Shown: in pieces, positions 1 through 8,127 of the stretch
How the letters are laid out: every line of letters begins with the position of its first letter
Position numbering within the stretch: the first letter of the stretch is position 1
Origin: Flavobacteriales bacterium
Lineage (GTDB): Bacteria; Bacteroidota; Bacteroidia; Flavobacteriales_D; Parvicellaceae
Reading direction: 5' to 3'
NCBI GenBank assembly: GCA_016780365.1
Contig: JADHMB010000003.1
Coordinates: 1 to 64,000, forward strand
Length of the DNA: 64,000 nucleotides
Notes under the pieces: model-generated
What the model saw: only the letters and a program-made list of their open reading frames with translations
Told to the model about the DNA's origin: nothing
Database searches by the model: none
Made by a program: the position numbers and the translations under genes

Positions 1-98
1 GCTGCTGCACCCAATTTTGTTGCGGATATTGAGGAAAGAGAACCTCCAAAACTACCCATTGGAGTTCTTTTTGCTGCTACTATTACTACATTTTTCAT
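1..98 (-). CDS. Acetyl-CoA acetyltransferase (thiolase), N-terminal fragment
   Basis: The reverse strand from the ATG at 98 reads MKNVVIVAAKRTPMGSFGGS and onward to about 32 residues, after which the window edge cuts the gene. The pattern VIVAAKRTPxGxFxGxLS is the usual N-terminus of biosynthetic or degradative thiolases, which condense or cleave acetoacetyl-CoA and 3-ketoacyl-CoA. The catalytic cysteine and histidines lie outside the window, so substrate range cannot be judged. It is transcribed away from tRNA-Ser(GCT), and the AT-rich gap 99-189 presumably holds its promoter. Confidence 0.85.
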   Translation of the reverse strand, partial: MKNVVIVAAKRTPMGSFGGSLSSISATKLGAA

Positions 99-189
99 CT
101 TTAAATTTAGTTTTAATTTTTCTTATTTATTCTACTTAATTTAATAAAATAAATTTTTTATTTAATATTTGAAATTGATATATTAAATA

Positions 190-219
190 TTGTTCAATTC
201 AAAAACTATGTTAATTTTG
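190..219 (+). promoter_or_regulatory. Promoter of tRNA-Ser(GCT)
   Basis: TTG at 190-192 and TAATTTTG at 212-219 are 19 bases apart. This matches the Bacteroidetes vegetative sigma consensus TTG / TAnnTTTG. The -7 element ends 11 bases before the mature tRNA. The same arrangement occurs before the second tRNA-Ser gene. Confidence 0.7.
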
Positions 220-230
220 CATACTTATTC

Positions 231-314
231 GGAGAGGTGGCAGAGTGGTAATGCAACAGCCTGCTAAGCTGTCAACGAGCAATCGTTGCCAGGGTTCGAA
301 TCCCTGTCTCTCCG
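231..314 (+). tRNA. tRNA-Ser (anticodon GCT)
   Basis: This is an 84-nt class II tRNA with a long variable arm. The acceptor strand GGAGAGG (231-237) pairs with TCTCTCC (307-313), with one G-U pair. The anticodon stem ACAGC/GCTGT encloses the loop CTGCTAA (261-267), giving anticodon GCT at 263-265, which reads AGC and AGU. The T-loop GGTTCGAATCC is present and CCA is not encoded. The discriminator base is G314, as expected for serine. Confidence 0.95.
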
Positions 315-320
315 CTGAAT

Positions 321-355
321 AAAAAAAGCCTCTAAAATTAGAGGCCTTTTTTTTA
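321..355. terminator. Bidirectional intrinsic terminator
   Basis: The inverted repeat GCCTCTAA/TTAGAGGC (328-345) is flanked by seven A on the left and eight T on the right. It would stop transcription of the tRNA on the plus strand and of the DUF6952 gene (ending at 372) on the minus strand. Confidence 0.85.
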
Positions 356-371
356 TCGATGAAAAAATGAA

Positions 372-626
372 TTATTTAATGGAGCCTTGAACCCTTTTCA
401 TGAATTTATTCAAAGCATTCTTTTTATCTTCTCCTCCTTCAATGTCTTTAACAACTTCAATAGAGCCATAAAGGTTAGATAACAGTTCTCCTATAACATC
501 TATTTCCTGATCTTTAATATTAGAATTTTCAGTTAAATGCTCAAGTACTGATATTGTTTCTTCAATATAGTCAGCATCGTTTTGCTCAATAAATTCAACA
601 AGATGTTTAATGATTGGCAGCCTCAT
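372..626 (-). CDS. DUF6952-like small conserved protein
   Basis: This 84-residue protein has no signal peptide or membrane segment. The sequence (MRLPIIKHLVEF, EFIEQND, DVIGELLSNLYG, ALNKFMKRV) resembles the small helical flavobacterial family I know as DUF6952; its function is unknown. Its start overlaps the last 20 bases of the thioredoxin gene, so translation of the two is probably coupled. It sits last in the unit peroxiredoxin - thioredoxin - DUF6952, which suggests a role in the same peroxide or thiol-redox process. That role is inferred from context only. Confidence 0.8.
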   Translation of the reverse strand: MRLPIIKHLVEFIEQNDADYIEETISVLEHLTENSNIKDQEIDVIGELLSNLYGSIEVVKDIEGGEDKKNALNKFMKRVQGSIK

Positions 627-921
627 CTACAAAATTTAATAATACGTCTGCTTTATTCGTCTGTACTTCGTTAACTAATTCTCCGTTTTTAAAAAAAGCA
701 AAAGTAGGTAGGTTAGAAACGTTTGCTAATTTTCTAGAATTAGGATTTTTCTCTGCATCTACCATCAAAAAATGCATATTTTCATTTTCTGAAGACATTT
801 TCTTAAACTTTGGTTTCATTATTCTACAGTTTCCACACCAACCAGCGGAATATTGAACAAGAACTTTTTCGTTGTTCTGAATTTCTTCTTGAAGAGTATC
901 AGTATTTAATTCGCTAACCAT
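607..921 (-). CDS. Thioredoxin family protein (CGNC)
   Basis: This is a 104-residue single-domain thioredoxin. The active site is Trp-Cys-Gly-Asn-Cys with cysteines 29 and 32, in place of the usual CGPC. The cis-proline region NLPTFAFFKNG and the terminal helix are present. Its ATG shares one base with the stop codon of the peroxiredoxin gene (TAATG), a typical translational coupling. The probable job is to reduce the neighbouring 2-Cys peroxiredoxin. Pro to Asn in the active site should change its redox potential compared with ordinary thioredoxin. Confidence 0.92.
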   Translation of the reverse strand: MVSELNTDTLQEEIQNNEKVLVQYSAGWCGNCRIMKPKFKKMSSENENMHFLMVDAEKNPNSRKLANVSNLPTFAFFKNGELVNEVQTNKADVLLNFVDEAANH

Positions 922-1562
922 TAATGTTTTGCAAGGTAATCTGCTACACCGTCTCTGTTTTCTTTCATTGCATCTTTACCTTCTTCCCAGTTAGCAGGAC
1001 AAACTTCACCAAATTTTTGGTTATGCGCATAAGCATCAATCAATCTTAAAAATTCATTTATGTTTCTACCTACAGGGAAAAAATTCATTCCTTGGTGGAA
1101 TACCATTCCATCTTCATCTAGAATAAATGTTGCTCTATAAGGAGTACTATTTCCGTCAGTTTGAACAGCATCTAATTCCTCGTCGTATCTTTCGTTAGTA
1201 GTATCCAATACTTTTAAAATATTTGCTAAATTTCTATTAGCATCTGCTAAAATTGGGTAGGTTACTCCTTCAATACCACCATTGTCCTTTGGAGTGCTCA
1301 ACCATGCAAAGTGAACTTCCGGTGTATCACATGAAGCACCAATTAGAATAGTGTTTCTTTTATCAAATTCTGGTAACGCTTCTTGAAATGCATGTAATTC
1401 TGTAGGACATACGTAGGTGAAGTCTTTTGGGTACCAAAATAGAACTACTTTTTTCTTGTTTTTAACTGCTTCTTCTAGAACGTTAACTTTAAATGTATCA
1501 CCCATTTCATTCATGGCATCAACCTCAATACTTGGAAATTTTTTTCCTACAAAATTTGACAT
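921..1562 (-). CDS. 2-Cys peroxiredoxin (AhpC/TSA family)
   Basis: This 213-residue cytosolic thiol peroxidase reduces hydrogen peroxide and organic peroxides. The peroxidatic cysteine is Cys52 in DFTYVCPTE. The resolving cysteine is Cys188 in GEVCPANW near the C-terminus, so it is a typical 2-Cys Prx1/AhpC type. It is the first gene of a three-gene coupled unit with a thioredoxin, its likely reductant, and DUF6952. A TATATTTG box at 1598-1591 on the minus strand could be its -7 element, about 29 bases before the ATG. No OxyR-like palindrome was noticed. Confidence 0.95.
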   Translation of the reverse strand: MSNFVGKKFPSIEVDAMNEMGDTFKVNVLEEAVKNKKKVVLFWYPKDFTYVCPTELHAFQEALPEFDKRNTILIGASCDTPEVHFAWLSTPKDNGGIEGVTYPILADANRNLANILKVLDTTNERYDEELDAVQTDGNSTPYRATFILDEDGMVFHQGMNFFPVGRNINEFLRLIDAYAHNQKFGEVCPANWEEGKDAMKENRDGVADYLAKH

Positions 1563-1590
1563 ATTTTTTTTTTAATTTTTAATACTTTTA

Positions 1591-1598
1591 CAAATATA
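1591..1598 (-). promoter_or_regulatory. Putative -7 element of the peroxiredoxin unit
   Basis: On the minus strand this reads TATATTTG, matching TAnnTTTG, and lies 29 bases upstream of the peroxiredoxin ATG. No clear TTG at the -33 position is seen, so this is weaker than the tRNA promoters. Confidence 0.4.
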
Positions 1599-1649
1599 CT
1601 TAAGACGAAAGTTATTGTAGTAAAATATTGTTAATTTTTTTAAAATTCT

Positions 1650-2078
1650 ATGAATAATTCTGTTGAACAAAACCCTTTTCATTTGGCTATTCCAGTTCAT
1701 GACTTGCAAATAGCAAAAGAATTTTACTCTTCAATATTGGGTTTTCAAGAAGGTAGATCAGCAGAAAAGTGGGTGGATTTTAATTTTTTTGGTCATCAAC
1801 TAGTAATTCATGAAACCAACCAAAAAACAATTTCAAATAACAATTATGTTGATGGTCATGGAGTTCCAGTACCACATTTTGGTGTAGTTTTATCCATGAT
1901 ACAGTGGGTAGATTTTAAAGAAAGATTGGAATCTAAGAAAATAAAATTTGTTGTAGAACCCTACATCAGGTTTGTAAATCTTCCTGGTGAACAAGCAACT
2001 ATGTTTTTCTTAGACCCTTCCAACAATGCCCTTGAATTTAAAGCATTTAAAAACTTAAATAATTTATTTAAAAAATAA
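1650..2078 (+). CDS. VOC (glyoxalase/dioxygenase fold) family protein
   Basis: This 142-residue protein has two beta-alpha-beta-beta-beta halves of the vicinal oxygen chelate fold. Candidate metal ligands are His11 (FHLAIPV), His76 (VPHFGV) and Glu129 (NALEFKAF), the usual H/H/E set. The pattern DxxxAxxFYxxxLGF near residue 19 and the ending DPSNNALEFKAF are typical. Substrate is unknown; members include glyoxalase I, extradiol dioxygenases and resistance proteins. It starts 88 bases from the divergent peroxiredoxin gene and is followed after 4 bases by the DUF2461 gene. Confidence 0.85.
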   Translation: MNNSVEQNPFHLAIPVHDLQIAKEFYSSILGFQEGRSAEKWVDFNFFGHQLVIHETNQKTISNNNYVDGHGVPVPHFGVVLSMIQWVDFKERLESKKIKFVVEPYIRFVNLPGEQATMFFLDPSNNALEFKAFKNLNNLFKK

Positions 2079-2082
2079 CAGC

Positions 2083-2751
2083 ATGAATTTAGAACCCGAA
2101 ATATTTGAATTTTTAAAAAAATTAAAAAAAAATAACAATAGGCCTTGGTTTAAAGACAATAAGTCAACTTTTGACACTCATAATTCTAATGTTAAAAAAT
2201 ATTTCAGTAATTTTTTTGACAATAATAAAGACCAATTTAAATGGGAATCTTTTAAAGTTTTTAGAATTTATAAAGATGTTCGTTTTTCGAAAGATAAAAC
2301 ACCGTATAAAACCCATTTTGCAATAGCTTTTCATAGGACTAAACCTAAGTATAGAGGCGGATTTTATATTCATATACAGCCAGGAAACACTTTTATAGCA
2401 AGTGGTTTTTGGAATCCAAATAAAGATGATTTGTATAGAATTAGAAAAGAAATTGAATCTGATGGGGATTATTTTAGAGAAGTCATTGAAAATAAGAAAA
2501 TTACTAAAAAGTGGGGTGCTATCCATGGAAATTCACTTAAGGTCTGTCCAAAAGGATTCGATAAAAATCATCCAAATATTGACTTATTGAGATATAAGCA
2601 ATTTATTTTTGTTAAAAACTTCCAAGATGAAATGGTTTTAGAAGATAATTTTAGAGATTCTGTTAATAATCATTTTAAATTACTTTTGCCATTTCACGAT
2701 TATTTCAGTGATGTTTTAACAACAGATTTAAATGGTCAGTCAATATTGTGA
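2083..2751 (+). CDS. DUF2461 domain protein
   Basis: This 222-residue cytosolic protein matches the DUF2461 (TIGR02453) family. Hallmarks include FLKxLKxNNxRxWFxxNK near the N-terminus, RIYKDVRFSKDKTPYKTHF around residues 61-79, and GGFYIHIQPG followed by SGFWNP. The biochemical function of the family is unknown. It lies 4 bases after the VOC gene, so the two are probably co-transcribed. Its last 16 bases overlap the convergent Nudix gene. Confidence 0.88.
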   Translation: MNLEPEIFEFLKKLKKNNNRPWFKDNKSTFDTHNSNVKKYFSNFFDNNKDQFKWESFKVFRIYKDVRFSKDKTPYKTHFAIAFHRTKPKYRGGFYIHIQPGNTFIASGFWNPNKDDLYRIRKEIESDGDYFREVIENKKITKKWGAIHGNSLKVCPKGFDKNHPNIDLLRYKQFIFVKNFQDEMVLEDNFRDSVNNHFKLLLPFHDYFSDVLTTDLNGQSIL

Positions 2752-3173
2752 TTTTTTAAAAGATTAAAGACGAACTTATCTGTAGGGAAATGCAAGTCTT
2801 CTTCAGAAAAATCTATTATTTTTTTCCATTCAAATACTGGAAAATCTTTTATGGGTACTTTTAATTTATTATTGATTTTTGAAGTTAATTTTGCTTTGTA
2901 ATAAATAGCAATTAACTGATCTTTAGAATCAAATTGACTTTGTTGATAGAAATCTGTTGTATAAAAGTGCTCAATGTCTTTAAGGTTTTGGTTCATTTCT
3001 TCCATACTTTCTCTTTGAAGACCCTCAATTAGTCCCTCACCATATTCGAGGCCTCCTCCAGGAAACTTATAAAGGTATTTCCCCATAATAAGTTCTCTAC
3101 TCACAAGAATATATTCCTCATCAATAATTAATGCGTAAACTCTTAAATTAAAAGATTTAATTTCTTTATTCAT
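2736..3173 (-). CDS. Nudix hydrolase
   Basis: This 145-residue protein hydrolyses a nucleoside diphosphate linked to some other moiety. The Nudix box is present as [13 protein letters not shown] then RESMEEMNQ, fitting GX5EX7REUXEEXGU except that the penultimate Gly is Asn. The core REXXEE residues that bind magnesium are intact. Its start overlaps the end of prfC by 8 bases, so it is probably translated from the prfC message. The substrate cannot be told from sequence. Confidence 0.88.
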   Translation of the reverse strand: MNKEIKSFNLRVYALIIDEEYILVSRELIMGKYLYKFPGGGLEYGEGLIEGLQRESMEEMNQNLKDIEHFYTTDFYQQSQFDSKDQLIAIYYKAKLTSKINNKLKVPIKDFPVFEWKKIIDFSEEDLHFPTDKFVFNLLKNHNID

Positions 3174-4758
3174 CTAGTTTAAACTCAGATGTTTTGTGAA
3201 ATGTTATTTCTGGATAATCTCCTTCTGCTTGAGCTAATAAAAAAGGGCTTGGCGCTAGAAATACTGGGTTTTCGTCCTTGTCATAAGCAACATTGGTAGA
3301 TTTTCTTTTTATAAAATCTTGAATAGTATCTTTCTTTGAACTAGTCATCCAGCATGCTTTAAAAAAGTTTCTGGACACAAAGCTACAACTAGCTCCGTAT
3401 TCTTGCTTTAGTCTGTATTGAATCACTTCAAATTGAAGTTCACCTACCGTACCAATAATTTTTCTATTTCCAGGTTGCATAACAAACAATTGGGCTACTC
3501 CTTCATCTGTTAATTGTATAAGGCCTTTGTCCAGCTGTTTGCTTTTCATTGGGTCATCGTTTTGGATTTCCTTAAAAATTTCTGGTGAGAAACTGGGAAT
3601 TCCTTTAAAATTTAATATTTCACCTTCGGAAAGTGAATCTCCAATTTTAAAAGTTCCAGAATCGTATAAGCCTATTACATCACCAGGATATGCGTCATCT
3701 ACAACAGATTTTGAAGAAGCCATAAAACTAGTAGGATTGGGAAATTTTATTTTTTTTTGATGTCTAGTATGCAAGTAAAATTTGTTTCTTTCAAATTTAC
3801 CCGAAACTATTCTTAAAAAAGCAATTCTATCTCTGTGTTTGGGGTCTATATTAGCATGAATTTTAAATACAAATCCACTAAACTTTTCTTCATTTGGTTC
3901 AACAGATCTTGACTCTGTATTTCTTCCTAGGGGAGTAGGAGATACTTCAATAAAAGAATCTAAAAGTTCTTGAACTCCAAAATTATTTAAAGCAGACCCA
4001 AAAAAAACAGGCGCAACTTTTCCTTCCAAATATTTTTCTTGATTAAAATCACCATAAACACCGTCTATAAGTTCAACTTCTTCTTTTAAAACCTTAGTTG
4101 CTTCTTCGCCAATAAAATCTGAAAGGGAAGGGTCTTGTATTCCATTTAGATTATAAACCTCTTTTTCAATACTTGTTTTATTTCCACTAAATAAATTCAG
4201 TTCCTTTTTATGCATATTGTAAACCCCTTTGAAAGTTGCTCCAATTCCAATTGGCCAACTCATTGGTTTTACCTTTATACCTAGCTTAGATTCAATTTCG
4301 TCCAACAAATCAAATGCATCTTTTCCTTCGCGATCCATTTTATTAATAAAAACAATCACTGGTGTATCTCTCATTCTGCAAACTTCCATTAATTTCTCTG
4401 TTTGTGCCTCTACACCATTTGCACAATCTATTACCATAATTACACTATCTACAGCAGTTAGAGTTCTGTAGGTGTCTTCCGCAAAATCTTTATGTCCAGG
4501 AGTATCTAAAATATTTATTTGCTTGTCTCTATAATTAAAGGCCATTACCGATGTAGCAACACTTATTCCCCTTTGTTTTTCAATTTCCATAAAATCAGAC
4601 GTAGCAGATTTTTTTATTTTGTTATTTTTAACTGCTCCAGCACTTTGTATAGCACCACCAAAAAGAAGGAGTTTCTCTGTTAAGGTAGTCTTCCCAGCAT
4701 CAGGGTGAGATATAATTCCAAAAGTTCTTCTTTTGTTTATTTCTTTTTCGTGATTCAT
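3166..4758 (-). CDS. prfC: Peptide chain release factor 3
   Basis: This 530-residue translational GTPase removes RF1 and RF2 from the ribosome after peptide release. The G1 motif SHPDAGKTT lies near residue 18, G3 is DTPGHKDF and G4 is NKMD. The segment [10 protein letters not shown] and the length of about 530 distinguish RF3 from EF-G and LepA. The start is ATG at 4758. A Nudix gene overlaps its stop codon. The gap to the divergent C25 peptidase gene is 108 bases, enough for both promoters. Confidence 0.96.
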   Translation of the reverse strand: MNHEKEINKRRTFGIISHPDAGKTTLTEKLLLFGGAIQSAGAVKNNKIKKSATSDFMEIEKQRGISVATSVMAFNYRDKQINILDTPGHKDFAEDTYRTLTAVDSVIMVIDCANGVEAQTEKLMEVCRMRDTPVIVFINKMDREGKDAFDLLDEIESKLGIKVKPMSWPIGIGATFKGVYNMHKKELNLFSGNKTSIEKEVYNLNGIQDPSLSDFIGEEATKVLKEEVELIDGVYGDFNQEKYLEGKVAPVFFGSALNNFGVQELLDSFIEVSPTPLGRNTESRSVEPNEEKFSGFVFKIHANIDPKHRDRIAFLRIVSGKFERNKFYLHTRHQKKIKFPNPTSFMASSKSVVDDAYPGDVIGLYDSGTFKIGDSLSEGEILNFKGIPSFSPEIFKEIQNDDPMKSKQLDKGLIQLTDEGVAQLFVMQPGNRKIIGTVGELQFEVIQYRLKQEYGASCSFVSRNFFKACWMTSSKKDTIQDFIKRKSTNVAYDKDENPVFLAPSPFLLAQAEGDYPEITFHKTSEFKLDE

Positions 4759-4866
4759 TGTTTGCGAATATAATACTTAAGATCTCATTGTAAAAAAAAC
4801 ATTGCATTGTTCAAATAAAAATCTTCACAAATTTTTAAAATCTCATATTATTGTTACATTTAAGTC

Positions 4867-7161
4867 ATGAAAAATATACTTGTACCATTTTTTTTACTAA
4901 TTAATTTAAACTTTTTTGCTAATAACCCCTACAATATTAAGTTAATAAGCCAGGATAATAATTCTGTTCTTGTTGAGTATCAGCTCAATAATTACTCTCT
5001 TATTGATTCCAAAACAATCAACTCCATTCAGCATAAAAAACTGGTGGTTGAAGGTGGAAGACCCATCCTTAATTTAGGAGAGCCCGAATTATTAAAATTT
5101 ACCTCCAATATTCAACTTCCTGAAACTGGAGTTAGCAATTTTACAATTGTAGATTCTAAGTATTCTGTAATTGAAAGTGTTAGTATAATTCCTTCCAAAG
5201 GTAATTTATACAGAAATATAGACCCTAGTTTAATTCCATTTAATAAAGGTCCATTATACGAACTAGATCAGGATTATCCATCTAGTATTTTTTCACTTAG
5301 TGAACCCTACATACAGAGAGATTTAAGGGGGCAAACTTTAAACTTTGTTCCATTTCAATATAATCCAGTTCAAAAAACACTTAAGGTTTACAATAAAATA
5401 GTTGTTAAAATTGAATTTAACCAATCTGTAAAAGGAAATAACGAATTAGTTCGAATCAATGATGAAAATGTTTTAAATGAGCTAAAAAGTTCTTACCAAA
5501 GACGTTATTTAAATTATTCTCCAACCAGATATAATTCTATTGGCCAAGAAGGGAGTATGTTAATAATATCTCCTTCAGAATATTTCAATGAATTAGCTCC
5601 TTTTATTGAGTGGAAAAGACAATCGGGTAGAGAAGTGGTTATTGTTGATATTGCAGATATTGGAAATAACCAGAGCAGTATTTATAACTACGTAAGAACC
5701 TACTACCAACAAAATACAGATTTTTTATATTTATTAATTGTAGGTGACCACAATAAAGTCGCAGCATATGATGCTGGTTCAACTGGAGGATGGATGTCCG
5801 AAACAAAATGGTCTGATGCAAAGTACGGCTTGGTTTCAAATTCTAACGATTGGTACCCAGATATATACGTTGGAAGATTCAGTCCCTCTAATTTGACAGA
5901 TTTAAATAATATTGTTCAAAGAAATTTAGAATACGAGACAAATCCAGATACTTCCGACTACTATTTAAATGCTATAGGACTAGGTTCTAACGAAGGTGCT
6001 GGATACGGAGATGATGGAGAAGCAGATTGGCAACATTTAAGAAATATAAGAACAGATTTATTAAATTACGGCTACCAAAATGTTTTTGAATTTTACGATG
6101 GAACACACGGTGGAGAGGATGCCAACGGAAATCCGAATTCTACTATAATTTCCAATGCAGTAAATGGCGGTATTTCATTATTTAATTACACTGGACATGG
6201 AGATATAAATACATGTTCATCTGGAAATTATTCAAGTTCTCACATCAATTCTGCAACCAATAATGGTAAATATCCATTTGTCGTTTCCGTTGCCTGTAAT
6301 AATGGAACTTTCACATCTGGGACCTGTATTTCCGAAGCATGGCAAAGAGCAAGTAGTTCTGGTTCTCCCACTGGTGCTATAGCAGCTGCTGGTTCTTCTA
6401 TTTTAATGTCTTGGGCACCTCCAATGGCATCTCAAGATGAAATAGTGGATATTTTGGTAGAGTCTTATCCAAATAATAAAATGCATTCAATAGGCGCTCT
6501 TTTTTATAGCGGGCAAATGAAAATGTTGGACGATTATCCAAATCCAGGAAAAGAAGTAGTTGAAACTTGGGTTTTGTTTGGAGATCCAACAACCTTATTT
6601 AGATCTGACATTCCTAGTGATTTTGTAGTGGAGCATAGCGAAACAGAAGAGATTGGATTGACATCTACTACTATCCTATGTGATATTGAAAATGCTGCTG
6701 TAACACTATGGAACGGAGATTCTCTAATTGGAAAAAGTAATGTGTTAAACGGCCAAGTAGATTTTAATTTTGATTCAATTAATACTATTGACACTTTGAG
6801 TATTGTTATAAACGCTTATAACAAAACACCATATTTTGGACAATTAAGAACCACAAATCCACCTGTTGATCCTCTTGGTAATTCTGAAGATCTTCTTTTT
6901 GGCCCGAATCCTATTAATTCTAATCATCAAGTAAATTTAATTTTTGAATTACTAGAAGATCAAGAAACTTACTTTGAAATATTTAATCCTCTAGGTCAGT
7001 TGATTTACAGTAAGTCAATTCTATTAAATGCAGGATTTTATGGTCCAAATTATACCCAACTAGTACTTGATTTAAGTGAAATTGATTTATCCTCTGGCAT
7101 ATATTCTCTTTCTACCAATATTAATAATAGTAAAACTGTAAAACAGCTTTTGGTACCTTAA
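4867..7161 (+). CDS. Gingipain-like C25 peptidase, secreted by T9SS
   Basis: This 764-residue secreted cysteine protease has a signal peptide at residues 1-18 (MKNILVPFFLLINLNFFA). A prodomain-like region runs to about 220 and is followed by the C25 catalytic domain. The catalytic His444 lies in YTGHGD and Cys477 in VACNNGTF, the gingipain dyad. From about residue 672 a type A T9SS sorting domain begins (FGPNPINSN) and ends with the short tail VKQLLVP. It is shorter than PorU (about 1100-1200 residues), so it is more likely a T9SS cargo than the sortase. HMG-CoA lyase follows 17 bases later, with no obvious functional link. Confidence 0.9.
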   Translation: MKNILVPFFLLINLNFFANNPYNIKLISQDNNSVLVEYQLNNYSLIDSKTINSIQHKKLVVEGGRPILNLGEPELLKFTSNIQLPETGVSNFTIVDSKYSVIESVSIIPSKGNLYRNIDPSLIPFNKGPLYELDQDYPSSIFSLSEPYIQRDLRGQTLNFVPFQYNPVQKTLKVYNKIVVKIEFNQSVKGNNELVRINDENVLNELKSSYQRRYLNYSPTRYNSIGQEGSMLIISPSEYFNELAPFIEWKRQSGREVVIVDIADIGNNQSSIYNYVRTYYQQNTDFLYLLIVGDHNKVAAYDAGSTGGWMSETKWSDAKYGLVSNSNDWYPDIYVGRFSPSNLTDLNNIVQRNLEYETNPDTSDYYLNAIGLGSNEGAGYGDDGEADWQHLRNIRTDLLNYGYQNVFEFYDGTHGGEDANGNPNSTIISNAVNGGISLFNYTGHGDINTCSSGNYSSSHINSATNNGKYPFVVSVACNNGTFTSGTCISEAWQRASSSGSPTGAIAAAGSSILMSWAPPMASQDEIVDILVESYPNNKMHSIGALFYSGQMKMLDDYPNPGKEVVETWVLFGDPTTLFRSDIPSDFVVEHSETEEIGLTSTTILCDIENAAVTLWNGDSLIGKSNVLNGQVDFNFDSINTIDTLSIVINAYNKTPYFGQLRTTNPPVDPLGNSEDLLFGPNPINSNHQVNLIFELLEDQETYFEIFNPLGQLIYSKSILLNAGFYGPNYTQLVLDLSEIDLSSGIYSLSTNINNSKTVKQLLVP

Positions 7162-7178
7162 CTCAATAAAAAATCCCT

Positions 7179-8027
7179 ATGAAATTAATAGAGTGTCCTA
7201 GAGATGCTATGCAGGGTTTTTCTAGTTTTATTCCAACTAAAAAAAAGATTGAATATTTCAACGAACTTTTAAAAGTAGGTTTTGATACACTTGATGTTGG
7301 TAGTTTTGTTTCAAAGAAAAAAGTTCCTCAGTTAGCAGACACATCTGATGTAATTAAAAGTTTGAATTTAGGTAATTCCCCAACCAAGTTATTGGTGATT
7401 GTTGGAAATGAAAGAGGGGCTAGAGAAGCTGTTGATTTTGATGAAATAACTTATTTAGGTTTCCCTTTTTCAATTTCTGAAACTTTTCAAAAAAGAAATA
7501 TAAATTCTAGTATTAAAGAATCCTTAATAAGATTAGAAAAAATTCAGAATTTATGTGTGAAAAATAATAAAAAATTAGTGACTTATTTTTCTATGGCTTT
7601 TGGTAATCCTTATGGTGATCAGTGGAGTATATATATAGTGGCTCATTGGGTTGAAAAGTTATTAAAAGACTTTGGAATTGATATTTTATCTTTGAGCGAT
7701 ACTATTGGTTCTAGTACATCTAATGTAATAACTTGGCTTTTCAGCAAGCTTGTAGAAGAATTTCCAAAAGTTGAGTTCGGTGCTCATCTTCATTCAAGTC
7801 CAGATAATTATTTTGACAAACTCCAATCTGCATACGATGCAGGTTGCAATAGATTTGATGGTTCTCTCCTTGGAATTGGTGGATGTCCAATGGCAAAAGA
7901 TGATTTAGTTGGAAATTTGGCTACCGAAAAAATGATTGAATTTTTGAACGGTAAATCTCAAAATTTACAACTTGATGATGTCTCTCTTGAAAAGTCTTTG
8001 GCAATTGCTAGAGCAATTTTCAAATAA
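7179..8027 (+). CDS. Hydroxymethylglutaryl-CoA lyase
   Basis: This 282-residue TIM-barrel enzyme of the HMGL-like family cleaves HMG-CoA to acetyl-CoA and acetoacetate in leucine and ketone-body breakdown. The N-terminal ECPRDAMQG replaces the common EVGPRDGLQ but keeps the Arg-Asp pair. The metal-binding region is GAHLHSSPDN, and the signature GIGGCPMAKDDLVGNLATE carries the catalytic cysteine. It follows the C25 peptidase by 17 bases. Homologous aldolases such as homocitrate synthase lack this GGCP loop. Confidence 0.9.
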   Translation: MKLIECPRDAMQGFSSFIPTKKKIEYFNELLKVGFDTLDVGSFVSKKKVPQLADTSDVIKSLNLGNSPTKLLVIVGNERGAREAVDFDEITYLGFPFSISETFQKRNINSSIKESLIRLEKIQNLCVKNNKKLVTYFSMAFGNPYGDQWSIYIVAHWVEKLLKDFGIDILSLSDTIGSSTSNVITWLFSKLVEEFPKVEFGAHLHSSPDNYFDKLQSAYDAGCNRFDGSLLGIGGCPMAKDDLVGNLATEKMIEFLNGKSQNLQLDDVSLEKSLAIARAIFK

Positions 8028-8127
8028 CTTAATTTTATACCTTTTCCATAGTTTTTAGTTAGTTATTTGAAAGTATTATTGTTGATAGATACACTTTAAT
8101 TGTTGATATTTGTAAAAACACACCGAT

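Noticed and set aside
4867..7161. Considered as PorU, the T9SS sortase
   Set aside because: It is only 764 residues and carries a type A sorting domain, while PorU is longer and lies beside porV; a cargo protease fits better.
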